NCBI RefSeq assembly: GCF_033100115.1 | Contig: NZ_CP136910.1 | Location: 3,785,001 to 3,849,000, forward strand | Source of the DNA: Anaerocolumna sp. AGMB13020 | Lineage (GTDB): Bacteria; Bacillota; Clostridia; Lachnospirales; Lachnospiraceae | Reading direction: 5' to 3' | Length of the DNA: 64,000 nucleotides | In this document: positions 1 through 10,831 of the stretch, one piece after another | How the letters are laid out: each line of letters begins with the position of its first letter | Position numbering within the stretch: the stretch's first letter is position 1 | Translations under genes and position numbers: made by a program | The notes under the pieces: model-generated | Database searches by the model: none | What the model was told of the DNA's origin: nothing | Seen by the model: the letters and a program-made list of their open reading frames with translations, nothing else

Positions 1-2602
<2,602 letters not shown>

Positions 2603-2686
2603 TAAAGATTAGATGAAATCAAAAAAGTGTGTAGTTTTGAAGATACAAATCGAATGAAAGACTGTGAAGGCCTTATAAATAGAAGA

Positions 2687-2730
2687 ACGACTTGTGGTTT
2701 AATGTTTTATAAACACACAAGTCGTTTTTA
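2687..2730 (+). terminator. Rho-independent terminator of the rRNA operon
   Basis: The arms ACGACTTGTG (2687-2696) and CACAAGTCGT (2716-2725) form a 10-bp perfect stem, followed by a T-run. It lies about 85 bases after the 23S end, with no 5S or tRNA gene between, so the rRNA transcript appears to end here. Confidence 0.85.
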
Positions 2731-3331
2731 TTTGCTCAGGATTATGTTTCTGTTATAAATATTTCTTAAAGTAAAAATTAAAAAATGATTAGTTTAAATA
2801 TAAGATATATAAAATGTATGGAAAAAACAGTTGATTAACGTTCTTATAAATAAAGTAAAGATAAGAATTGAGTTAGCCACTTATGTAATAAAAAGTTGAG
2901 GATTTTTATTTATTTATCCACAAAAATATTGAAATAAAATACATTGATCCACAATCTGAGATGTTATATAAACAAGTATAATCGGCAGGACTGTAAAAAT
3001 AAATAATAAGTACGTACATTTAACAAGAATATCGATGACTCTTAAAAATTTATTCATAGTAATTCATTGAGGTAGATTTATTCGTAAAATTCATTAAATT
3101 GATTTCATTAACTTGAACTCAATAAAGTGAATTCAATAAAGTAAATTCAATAAAGTAAATTCAATAAAGTAAATTCATTAACGTGAAGTCATGAAAGTAA
3201 ATTTATTAAAGTGAACACATGAAAGTGAATTCATTATAATAAATTTATGAAGCAATATAGTATCAGTTGAATATATGAAAATTAGTGATAATAATCCAAG
3301 CCAGATTTAAAATTACAAAGTATGTGACGTT
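2731..3331. other. AT-rich intergenic region without genes
   Basis: This 600-base stretch between the rRNA terminator and the DUF4129 gene shows no credible coding frame and no tRNA or 5S sequence. It is strongly A+T biased, and its second half carries the 14-bp repeat described separately. Confidence 0.7.
3052..3250. repeat. Degenerate 14-bp tandem repeat
   Basis: The unit is close to AAATTCAATAAAGT. Three nearly identical units are seen at about 3129-3172, and decayed copies (ATTCATTAA, ATTTATTAAAGTGA, ACATGAAAGTGA types) extend on both sides for about 200 bases. There are no spacers, so it is not a CRISPR. The function is unknown; it may be a simple-sequence expansion in a non-coding gap. 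Confidence 0.75.
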
Positions 3332-4609
3332 TCATCTGCTCTTATGAATAAGCTTTTTAATATGAATAAGATCCTCTTTATCGCATTCAGCTTTAGCATA
3401 CCTTGCTTTCTCATAATAGTAAGCGATGGTTTCAGCATTACTTTTTTTGCTATCCTCCTCTAAATTCTTTTGTTTAAGAATATATTCTGCTAATTCCAAA
3501 GGAGTTGCTGAAACAACAGGCATAGAGGATTCTTTATTATTTGATACAACAGCTCTGCAAAAAGCTTTTCTTATTTTATCACTATAAGTCTGATTCCCAA
3601 GAAGGAAAAAACTCTTTTTACGGGCATGAAAACCATTTCCTTTAAGCTTTTCTTTTTTATCAAAAGGGGATATGAATTCCGTATTATCCCGTAAGAGATC
3701 CCTTTTACCCCGATAGAAAGCCTGATATAGCCTGTATACAGCATAAGACAGAAGCGCTAGTAAAGCGGCTATGGTTACGAAAGCGAGAAGTACTGTGAGT
3801 ATTTTTTGTATATATTCCATCAGTGGTGACACCGCTGCAGGAGGTTCCTTAAACTCGTAATTCTCTAACGCAAAGTCTGGTTTCTCCTCATTTTGTGGTA
3901 ACATATTATTATCAGAATTGCCAATAAAGGAAAATATCCATCGAAGGAAGGAGAGAACCCCATTTTTAAGAAGAGAAATGACATTTCCCAGAGGCAGGCT
4001 GGTAAAGCTTATCATAGAGATTATCACAACACCTAGAAAGAATAGGATAAAGGTATGATTGGCTGCTTTAATCTGGCGAAAAGGTACATTACTTGTTTCC
4101 TGCTGCAGGTTGAAGTATTGCTCAAAATTAATCAGATAACTGTTTATAAAATAAAGAACAATAAAGAACAATGTCATTTGAAATAAAAAAGTATTTAAAT
4201 AGATAAGCTCTAACTGTGTGTTTATGATGATTAATGAAAGAAATACAAGTAGTAGTGAGGGACTACTATTTTTTCTGCGCAAATTTTCTTCTTTTAATCT
4301 TTGAACCAATCCAAATATAGTTACAAATAGTATATAAACTGAAAATAATATTTTGGTAAGCAGTGATGGGCTAACCCAAAACACTGTCGCTATAAGAGTA
4401 AGATGTATAAGGAGGAAGGACCAAATATGCTTTAGTCTATTTCTTATGATATAGGACAATAATAGCCCGGTAAATGGGATTAAGGCTAATATCCAAAGGT
4501 TTGACATTTGGAAAAAAAGTAATATCGTACCCATAATGGCATAAACAGCCATAAAAGACATCATATGGTTAAAAATGTCAATTACAACGTGATATATTCG
4601 ATTATTCAT
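3332..4609 (-). CDS. DUF4129-domain multi-pass membrane protein
   Basis: The 425-residue protein is mostly hydrophobic in its first half, with about six to seven membrane segments, then another segment near residues 270-300, and a hydrophilic C-terminal tail. The tail has the pattern TPLELAEYIL followed by YYYEKARYAKAE, which resembles the DUF4129 domain often found at the C-terminus of transglutaminase-like TgpA proteins. No transglutaminase Cys-His-Asp domain is present, so this is the membrane part alone. I chose the start at 4609 because GGAG lies 6 bases before that ATG; a second ATG lies four codons upstream. It follows the DUF58 and MoxR genes on the same strand after a 190-base gap. 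A role in envelope maturation is inferred from the gene cluster only. Confidence 0.75.
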   Translation of the reverse strand: MNNRIYHVVIDIFNHMMSFMAVYAIMGTILLFFQMSNLWILALIPFTGLLLSYIIRNRLKHIWSFLLIHLTLIATVFWVSPSLLTKILFSVYILFVTIFGLVQRLKEENLRRKNSSPSLLLVFLSLIIINTQLELIYLNTFLFQMTLFFIVLYFINSYLINFEQYFNLQQETSNVPFRQIKAANHTFILFFLGVVIISMISFTSLPLGNVISLLKNGVLSFLRWIFSFIGNSDNNMLPQNEEKPDFALENYEFKEPPAAVSPLMEYIQKILTVLLAFVTIAALLALLSYAVYRLYQAFYRGKRDLLRDNTEFISPFDKKEKLKGNGFHARKKSFFLLGNQTYSDKIRKAFCRAVVSNNKESSMPVVSATPLELAEYILKQKNLEEDSKKSNAETIAYYYEKARYAKAECDKEDLIHIKKLIHKSR

Positions 4610-4801
4610 CTGCTGCTCCATTCTACAGTATGTCTATGGTTCTATAAATATAGTATACAAAACAATAGCTATGTAAATTAATAGACGGTAAAGAAATAAA
4701 AGTATTGCAGTAGCGTGTATAGTTTAAAAGTATGAGTAGCTTATGAGCAAAATTAAAATAAAAATTAACATAGTTTTAAAGGTAATTACAATCTACACAG
4801 T

Positions 4802-5917
4802 TTAAATTTGGGACCAGATGATGGTATTGGCTTTTAGTTCATCAAAGATTATAGCAGTAATATCATTATTTTTAGGAAAAATCCAATGAAAATCAATTTT
4901 TGCGGCGGCCATTCTACATAATAAGGATTGGTAATCTTCTTTCTGATATGTTGAAATAAAGATAGCGTAATCATTTGTTCCGGTAAGACATTCGTTTTCC
5001 ATATAATCTACAAAAGGAAAGGATTTTTTATTTGTATCCAGCAGGCTCAGCACCTTATTAATCGCATCCATGTGATGTATTCCTGAGCCCGGTTTTATGA
5101 TTTCACAAGCTTCACCTCTTATAGTAAGACAATTGGTATGAAAGGAAACAGGGATACCCTGAGCCAGAAATCTCATGGAAAGACTCGCGGCCAGAGAGAT
5201 GCTTTCTTCTTCCAGGCCTTCTTGTCTTAAGGTGGTTCCCTGTTCCAGATTCAACAATATCTTTACCTGAAAGGAAGAGGTGTAGTTATATGCATTTACC
5301 TGTAAATCACCAGTCTTTGAGGAAGCCTTCCAGTTGATGGATTTTAGTGCATCATAAGGCTGATATTCTCGGATACCTCTGAATTCAAAAGGGTCCTCAT
5401 TGGTAAAACGTTTTGTTAATACCATTCCAAGCAGATTCTTAAACAAAGCATCCAGGTCTGGTACATCAAGAAGTTTTGGATATACATACAGGGAGATATT
5501 CTGGGACCAGTTCTTTACCATTTCAGTGGATATGAATAAATTAGAGCAAATAACATCCGCGCGATCAACAATGAAGTAACCGCGGTGCTTAACCTGAAAG
5601 GGTAGCTGCCTGGTCAGTCTTTGATACATCATAAGGGAGAGGATATCACTTCGGTAATAGTTATCAGTAATATTAGCATTTTCCAAATCTGGAAAGGCAA
5701 AGTACCTGGAGGTCCTAAATTTGACCTTTAGCAAAGGAAGAGGCAAAAGCTTGCGATTCGTTATAGTTTCTACCAGTGTAAGCTCTTCGCCGACTACAAC
5801 CGTGTCCTTTGATAAGTGAAGCTCTACAGAAAGATTTTTATCCCAGAATTTACGGTAAAGGTATTTCTGGAGTATATAGATGAGATAAGCAGCTATAGCG
5901 GCGGCAACCAGCTCCAT
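4802..5917 (-). CDS. DUF58 domain-containing protein
   Basis: The 371-residue protein has one N-terminal membrane segment (about residues 2-18), a beta-rich middle, and the DUF58 signature around residues 177-200: GIREYQPYDALKSINWKAS. DUF58 proteins have a von Willebrand A-like fold and are encoded almost invariably beside MoxR ATPases. Its ribosome binding site GGGAGG is embedded in the last codons and stop of the upstream MoxR gene, only 4 bases separate the two, and translational coupling is likely. The specific client is not known. Family assignment is firm; function is inferred from the MoxR partnership. Confidence 0.88.
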   Translation of the reverse strand: MELVAAAIAAYLIYILQKYLYRKFWDKNLSVELHLSKDTVVVGEELTLVETITNRKLLPLPLLKVKFRTSRYFAFPDLENANITDNYYRSDILSLMMYQRLTRQLPFQVKHRGYFIVDRADVICSNLFISTEMVKNWSQNISLYVYPKLLDVPDLDALFKNLLGMVLTKRFTNEDPFEFRGIREYQPYDALKSINWKASSKTGDLQVNAYNYTSSFQVKILLNLEQGTTLRQEGLEEESISLAASLSMRFLAQGIPVSFHTNCLTIRGEACEIIKPGSGIHHMDAINKVLSLLDTNKKSFPFVDYMENECLTGTNDYAIFISTYQKEDYQSLLCRMAAAKIDFHWIFPKNNDITAIIFDELKANTIIWSQI

Positions 5918-5921
5918 AACA

Positions 5922-6872
5922 TTACCTCCCTTTAAAATCTTCCGTAGGAACAGGAACAGTATCTATAATACCTGTCAGCAGTTCTCTGGCGGCCTCAATT
6001 CTTTGGAAGGAAGTCTTTAATACCAGACGATGTGAGAGGACAAAAGGAGCAAGATACTGTATATATTCAGGAATGGCATAATCGAATCCCTTTAGAGCAC
6101 TATAAGCCTGTATGGCTCTTAAGAAGGAAAGACTGCCTCTGGGGCTTACCCCTAGTGCAATGTCTTTATGATTTCTGGTTCGTTGAACCAGGTCAATTAT
6201 ATATTCCATTAAAGACGGGTGAACGTAAACCTTTTTGATTTCTTCCTGTAAGGAAAGCAGTTCTTCTTTTGTACATACGGGTAAGAGATTCTCGAGAGGA
6301 GAAGCATTCATAAAGCGGTTCAGTAATGCTATTTCCTCGGTCAGGGTTGGAAAACCCATGGAAAGTTGCATAAGAAAACGATCTAACTGAGCTTCCGGTA
6401 ACGGAAAGGTACCTGCAGTTTCAACTGGATTCTGAGTGGCAATTACCAGGAAGGGTTTCTGCAAGAGATGGGTAACACCATCAAGGGTAATCTGCCTTTC
6501 CTCCATACACTCTAATAAGCTGGACTGTGTTCTGGGGGTGGCTCTGTTGATTTCATCTGCCAGCAGGATATTCGTTAATACTGGTCCTTCTCTGAACACA
6601 AAATCACCTTGCTTTTGATTGTAATAGTTGATACCTGTAATGTCTGATGGAAGAAGATCCGGTGTAAACTGAATTCTTTTGAAATCTGCTTTAAGAGATT
6701 TTGCCAGAGATTTGGCTAATACTGTCTTACCTGTACCGGGAACGTCCTCCAGCAATACATGTCCGTTGGCCAGGAGAGCCGTTAGAATCAGATCAATAAC
6801 ATTACTTTTACCGACAATCACTTTCTCAATATTTACTTTTATAGAATTAACTTTCTGTTGTAATTCTGACAT
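5922..6872 (-). CDS. MoxR-family AAA+ ATPase
   Basis: This is a 316-residue cytoplasmic AAA+ ATPase thought to act as a chaperone for assembling or activating partner proteins with VWA-like folds. Walker A (PGTGKT) lies at residues 45-50, and Walker B (LLADEINRA) at about 103-111. ATQNPVE and the LDRF sensor region follow, the usual MoxR order. I chose the ATG at 6872 because AAAGGGG sits 7 bases before it; an upstream ATG at 6902 adds ten residues but lacks a good site. It is the first gene of the MoxR-DUF58-DUF4129 row. Confidence 0.93.
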   Translation of the reverse strand: MSELQQKVNSIKVNIEKVIVGKSNVIDLILTALLANGHVLLEDVPGTGKTVLAKSLAKSLKADFKRIQFTPDLLPSDITGINYYNQKQGDFVFREGPVLTNILLADEINRATPRTQSSLLECMEERQITLDGVTHLLQKPFLVIATQNPVETAGTFPLPEAQLDRFLMQLSMGFPTLTEEIALLNRFMNASPLENLLPVCTKEELLSLQEEIKKVYVHPSLMEYIIDLVQRTRNHKDIALGVSPRGSLSFLRAIQAYSALKGFDYAIPEYIQYLAPFVLSHRLVLKTSFQRIEAARELLTGIIDTVPVPTEDFKGR

Positions 6873-7069
6873 TTTATAACCCCTTTTACATAAAATAATC
6901 ATTGGTCTGGTTAGATTTAATTTATATATTACGTTCGTTTTATTGAGTTCAGATATAAAAAAGCCAATACAGAAAAATGGATATAGAAAGCTTTATATAT
7001 GTAAACAACGAAAGACGATTTATTTAATAGTAACATAATGGAAATAAAATTCCAATCCTAATAATGAGC

Positions 7070-7100
7070 TTTTGTTTTCGATCTTCCTATGATATAATTG
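7070..7100 (+). promoter_or_regulatory. Probable promoter of the zinc-ribbon protein gene
   Basis: A consensus -10 hexamer TATAAT is at 7093-7098. A TTTGTT at 7071-7076, 16 bases upstream, is a modest -35. It is about 65 bases before the ATG at 7165. Confidence 0.5.
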
Positions 7101-7164
7101 CAGTCAAGCTCACATATATAAAAATCGAGGAATTTTTATAACTGGTGAGAGAAAGGGTGATATT

Positions 7165-7617
7165 ATGATATGTAAATCCTGTGGCAGAACGATAGATAAT
7201 GAGAATTCAAATTTTTGCTTTTACTGCGGAACTTCTCTAAAAGAAGGGAGAGCAGATGATTTTGTATCAGGTCCTGTAACAGGGAGCCAGGAATATGATA
7301 AGAGCATAATGAACAGCACAGCTAAAGCGGAAGCAAAAGATGGAGAGAAGCCTTTGTCTATGCCCAATTGGCTTGGATCAATGTTGCTTCCATTTATTCC
7401 GATTATCGGAATAGTAGCATACATAATTATGCTGGTATATTGGGGGTTTGGCGGTAAAGCTCCTGAAAGTAAAAAGAACTGGGCACGGGCGAGTTTAATT
7501 GTATTTGCTGTTTCTCTTATATTGTTAGTATTTTATTTTAGCGCAGGGCTGCAGCAGTTAGAGGCATCAGGATTTGATGTCAACAGCTATATGCAGCAGT
7601 TTTTAGTAAATCCCTAA
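7165..7617 (+). CDS. Zinc-ribbon membrane protein, function unknown
   Basis: The 150-residue protein starts with a zinc ribbon: CKSCG at residues 3-7 and CFYCG at about 18-22, the usual CxxC...CxxC spacing for one zinc ion. A hydrophilic linker follows, then two hydrophobic segments (about 73-93 and 107-127), so it is a small membrane protein with a cytoplasmic or loop-exposed ribbon. A GAAAGGG sequence precedes the ATG. It stands alone between a leftward MoxR module and a leftward reductase. Many Firmicutes proteins pair this ribbon with membrane segments and are uncharacterised. Confidence 0.8.
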   Translation: MICKSCGRTIDNENSNFCFYCGTSLKEGRADDFVSGPVTGSQEYDKSIMNSTAKAEAKDGEKPLSMPNWLGSMLLPFIPIIGIVAYIIMLVYWGFGGKAPESKKNWARASLIVFAVSLILLVFYFSAGLQQLEASGFDVNSYMQQFLVNP

Positions 7618-7810
7618 GTATGGCTCTGTCTGCCTTGTTTTTTTGCCTAGGTAATAAAAGATAAAGGAATATTAGAGGTTAAATTTAAAGGTATAGTTCT
7701 AGTGGGATATCGAAGGGTTTTAAATAATAAATTCTTTTGGGAAGCTCCATTGTAAAGTATTTTAAATAATTTATATCCCCTGTTTCTGTTTGTAAATCTG
7801 GTAATAATAA

Positions 7811-7888
7811 AACCGCTCAACGGCTATCTCTTCACTGACTGATACCCCAGGTATTTCAGGATATTTTACAGAAGTCCATTGAGCGGTT
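7811..7888 (-). terminator. Long-loop terminator of the aldo-keto reductase gene
   Basis: The arms AACCGCTCAA (7811-7820) and TTGAGCGGTT (7879-7888) pair perfectly. The 58-base loop can itself fold through CTGATACC and GGTATTTCAG. Read on the minus strand, the stem is followed by TTTATTATT, as expected for an intrinsic terminator placed just after the stop at 7917. Confidence 0.7.
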
Positions 7889-7916
7889 CTTGGAGTTATA
7901 GTTCTGTGTTCTTGTA

Positions 7917-8909
7917 TTAATTTCCTAAGATATCATCAATCTTCTTCAATTCTTCATCTGTAAAAGAAAGATTCTTTAATGTACCTACATTTTCTACAAT
8001 CTGAGATGCTTTGCTGGCTCCGATTAAAGCAGTAGTAATCTTACCTCTTCTGAGTACCCAGGCAAGAGCCATCTGGGCCATACTCTGTCCGCGCTCTTTT
8101 GCTATAAGATCCAGTTGCCTTACCTTATTAATCTTATCTTCTGTCACAGAATCTTCCTTTAGGAAAGGACTATTGGGGTCAGCTGCTCTGGAATCCTTTG
8201 GGATACTGCCAAGATATTTGTTGGTAAGAAGACCTTGTGCTAAGGGACAGAAAGCAATGCTTCCTACACCGTGCTCATCAAGTACCGGTGATAAATCCTC
8301 TTCAACCCAGCGATTGAACATACTGTAATTGGGCTGATGAATCAGAAGAGGGGTTCCAAGCTCTTTTAAGATCCTGACAGCTTTGTCTGTCTGCTCACCA
8401 TTATAATTGGATACACCCACATAGAGGGCTTTGCCGGAACGTACAATATGGTCAAGTGCCATCATTGTCTCCTCAAGTGGAGTGTTGGGATCCGGTCTAT
8501 GGTGGTAGAATATATCTACATAGTCCACTCCCAGTCTTTTAAGGCTCTGGTCAAGGCTGGAGATGAGATATTTTCTGCTGCCCCAGTCACCATAAGGACC
8601 CGGCCACATATAATAACCGGCTTTGGAGGAGATTAAGATTTCATCACGATAAGGCTTTAATTCATTTTTTAGAATCTTTCCGAAGTTTTCTTCCGCAGAA
8701 CCTGGAACCGGACCATAATTATTTGCAAGGTCAAAATGAGTAATACCATTATCAAAAGCAGTTGTTACCAGGCTGACCATATTATCGTATACGTTAACGG
8801 AACCAAAATTATGCCATAATCCAAGGGAAAAGGCAGGAAGTTTAAGACCGCTGTTACCGCAGCGATTGTATACCATGGTCTCATAACGTTTTTCATTTGC
8901 TTGATACAT
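7917..8909 (-). CDS. yghZ: Aldo-keto reductase, YghZ/Gpr-like (L-glyceraldehyde 3-phosphate reductase type)
   Basis: The 330-residue protein is an NADPH-dependent TIM-barrel oxidoreductase. It shares long distinctive stretches with E. coli YghZ (AKR14): SLGLWHNFG, ITHFDLANNYGP.PGSAEENFG, MWPGPYG..GSRKYL and SLDQSLKRLGVDYVDIFY. The catalytic tetrad is readable as Asp and Tyr of FDLANNYG, Lys of SSKAGY, and His of FYHHRPD. The cofactor-binding end IGASKASQI.ENV is intact. In E. coli the enzyme detoxifies methylglyoxal and L-glyceraldehyde 3-phosphate; that activity is inferred here. GAGGTG lies 8 bases before the ATG. It is a single-gene unit with its own terminator. Confidence 0.92.
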   Translation of the reverse strand: MYQANEKRYETMVYNRCGNSGLKLPAFSLGLWHNFGSVNVYDNMVSLVTTAFDNGITHFDLANNYGPVPGSAEENFGKILKNELKPYRDEILISSKAGYYMWPGPYGDWGSRKYLISSLDQSLKRLGVDYVDIFYHHRPDPNTPLEETMMALDHIVRSGKALYVGVSNYNGEQTDKAVRILKELGTPLLIHQPNYSMFNRWVEEDLSPVLDEHGVGSIAFCPLAQGLLTNKYLGSIPKDSRAADPNSPFLKEDSVTEDKINKVRQLDLIAKERGQSMAQMALAWVLRRGKITTALIGASKASQIVENVGTLKNLSFTDEELKKIDDILGN

Positions 8910-9212
8910 ATTCTATACACCTCGATTCTTAAGTTTAAAGGAGTTTAATCTAAATAAAAGGACACTCTCTTTTATAGAATCATATAACGGAAGCTTATGT
9001 ATTTCAAGGTATTATATTATACTTAATTTATCAGTAGTATGATATTTTACATTGTTTATGGCTTGGAACTCCTGGCATATGTGAAGCAGCGTTACAGGAT
9101 TGAGTAACAGGCAGATGAAAACACTAGCGTTATAAGCCTCTCGGATAAGAACCTATTCTTAGAAAGACATGGAAGAATTGTAATAAACAGTACGAAAAAG
9201 CCAGGAATCGTA

Positions 9213-9240
9213 TTGACAGGGGCAGAATCATGTTTTATAT
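9213..9240 (+). promoter_or_regulatory. Promoter of gltX
   Basis: A perfect -35 TTGACA (9213-9218) is followed after 16 bases by TTATAT (9235-9240). The leader of about 115 bases contains a small hairpin, AAACGG-ACAA-CCGTTT (9320-9335), just before the ribosome binding site. No T-box motif is visible here, unlike the second GluRS gene. The rest of 8910-9363 shows nothing recognisable. Confidence 0.6.
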
Positions 9241-9363
9241 TTAACATTACAATGTGCCTTTTATGGGCGGATATTGTCAGGTATCGATTATCAGACGAAG
9301 AATAAGTCAAAATACGTATAAACGGACAACCGTTTAAAAGGTAAGGAAAAGGAAGGAAACTAT

Positions 9364-10827
9364 ATGAATAAAGTAAGAACCAGATTTGCACCCAGCCCCA
9401 CCGGAAGAATGCACGTGGGAAATTTAAGAACGGCCCTTTACGAGTATCTTATTGCCAAACATGAAGGAGGCGATTTTCTTCTTCGTATTGAAGATACAGA
9501 TCAGGAGCGTTTTGTAGAAGGTGCAACGGAGATTATATATAATACTTTAAATAAAACAGGCCTCATACATGATGAAGGACCGGATAAGGATGGCGGCTGC
9601 GGTCCTTATGTACAGAGTGAGAGACAAGCCAGCGGAATCTATTTAAAATATGCAAAAGAGTTAATTGATAAAGGGGAGGCTTATTACTGCTTTTGTACCA
9701 AAGAGCGCTTAAGTACCTTGAAAAGTGTGGTTTCCGAGACAGAGGATAAAGAAATCATCAAATATGACAAACATTGCTTACACCTAAGCAAAGAAGAGAT
9801 AGAAGCCAACCTGTCAGCAGGTATACCTTATGTTATTCGTCAGAACACGCCTGTGGAGGGAACAACTTCATTTACTGATGCAATTTACGGTGAGATTACT
9901 GTTGAGAATGCAGAGCTGGATGATATGATCCTTATGAAATCAGATGGTTACCCTACTTATAACTTTGCTAATGTAATCGATGATCACCTGATGAACATTA
10001 CACATGTAGTAAGAGGAAATGAATATCTGTCTTCAACACCGAAATACACAAGACTCTACAATGCATTTGGCTGGGAAGAGCCGGTATATGTTCATTGCCC
10101 TCTGATTACAAATGAGGAGCATAAAAAGCTCTCCAAGAGAAGCGGACATTCTTCATTTGAAGATTTATTAGAGCAGGGTTTTGTAACGGAAGCAATTGTT
10201 AACTTTATAGCACTTCTTGGATGGAGCTCTGGTACCAATGAGGAGCTATTTACTTTAGATGAACTGATCAAGGAATTTGATTATACGCATATCAACAAGT
10301 CACCCGCTGTATTTGACATGGGCAAATTAAGATGGATGAATGGTGAGTATATTAAAAAGATGGAGATTGAGAAATATTACGAGCTTATTCTTCCGCATAT
10401 CAGGGAAGTCGTGAAAAAGGATTATGACCTGAAGAAGATTGCCGAATTGGTTAAGACACGTATCGAGACACTTCTGGATGCAAAGGATATGATTGATTTC
10501 TTTGATGAGCTTCCGGATTATGACGTAGCTATGTATACCCATAAGAAGATGAAGACGGATACAGAAATCGCGCTGAATGTTTTAACAGAGCAGCTGCCGC
10601 TTTTAGAGGCGCTGGAGGAGTTCAAGATCGAAACCATTGAGAAGACGATTATGGCTTATATTGCAGAAAAAGGCATTAAGAACGGAACGGGTCTATGGCC
10701 TCTTCGTACTGCAGTATCCGGCAAGCAGTCTACGCCGGGAGGTGCCTACGAGATTGCTGAAATCCTTGGTAAAGAGGAGAGCTTAAGAAGAATCCGTATC
10801 GGTATTGAGAAATTAAGACAGGGTTAA
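9364..10827 (+). CDS. gltX: Glutamyl-tRNA synthetase, canonical copy
   Basis: The 487-residue class I aminoacyl-tRNA synthetase charges tRNA-Glu with glutamate, and in organisms lacking GlnRS a GluRS also charges tRNA-Gln as the GatCAB substrate. The N-terminus reads TRFAPSPTG with the HIGH-type motif HVGN at residues 17-20, RIEDTDQER follows, and KLSKR is at 255-259. Length fits the family. AAGGAAAAGGAAGG precedes the ATG. The helicase gene starts 4 bases after its stop. A second, more divergent GluRS is encoded at 61271. Confidence 0.96.
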   Translation: MNKVRTRFAPSPTGRMHVGNLRTALYEYLIAKHEGGDFLLRIEDTDQERFVEGATEIIYNTLNKTGLIHDEGPDKDGGCGPYVQSERQASGIYLKYAKELIDKGEAYYCFCTKERLSTLKSVVSETEDKEIIKYDKHCLHLSKEEIEANLSAGIPYVIRQNTPVEGTTSFTDAIYGEITVENAELDDMILMKSDGYPTYNFANVIDDHLMNITHVVRGNEYLSSTPKYTRLYNAFGWEEPVYVHCPLITNEEHKKLSKRSGHSSFEDLLEQGFVTEAIVNFIALLGWSSGTNEELFTLDELIKEFDYTHINKSPAVFDMGKLRWMNGEYIKKMEIEKYYELILPHIREVVKKDYDLKKIAELVKTRIETLLDAKDMIDFFDELPDYDVAMYTHKKMKTDTEIALNVLTEQLPLLEALEEFKIETIEKTIMAYIAEKGIKNGTGLWPLRTAVSGKQSTPGGAYEIAEILGKEESLRRIRIGIEKLRQG

Positions 10828-10831
10828 GCCT

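Noticed and set aside
3052..3250. CRISPR array
   Set aside because: The 14-bp units are contiguous without unique spacers and there are no cas genes.
8910..9363. T-box or riboswitch upstream of the first gltX
   Set aside because: No T-box bulge motif or terminator/antiterminator pair is visible; only a simple hairpin near the ribosome binding site.
9092..9391. Minus-strand 99-residue ORF before gltX
   Set aside because: It overlaps the gltX promoter, leader and start and shows no family features or binding site.
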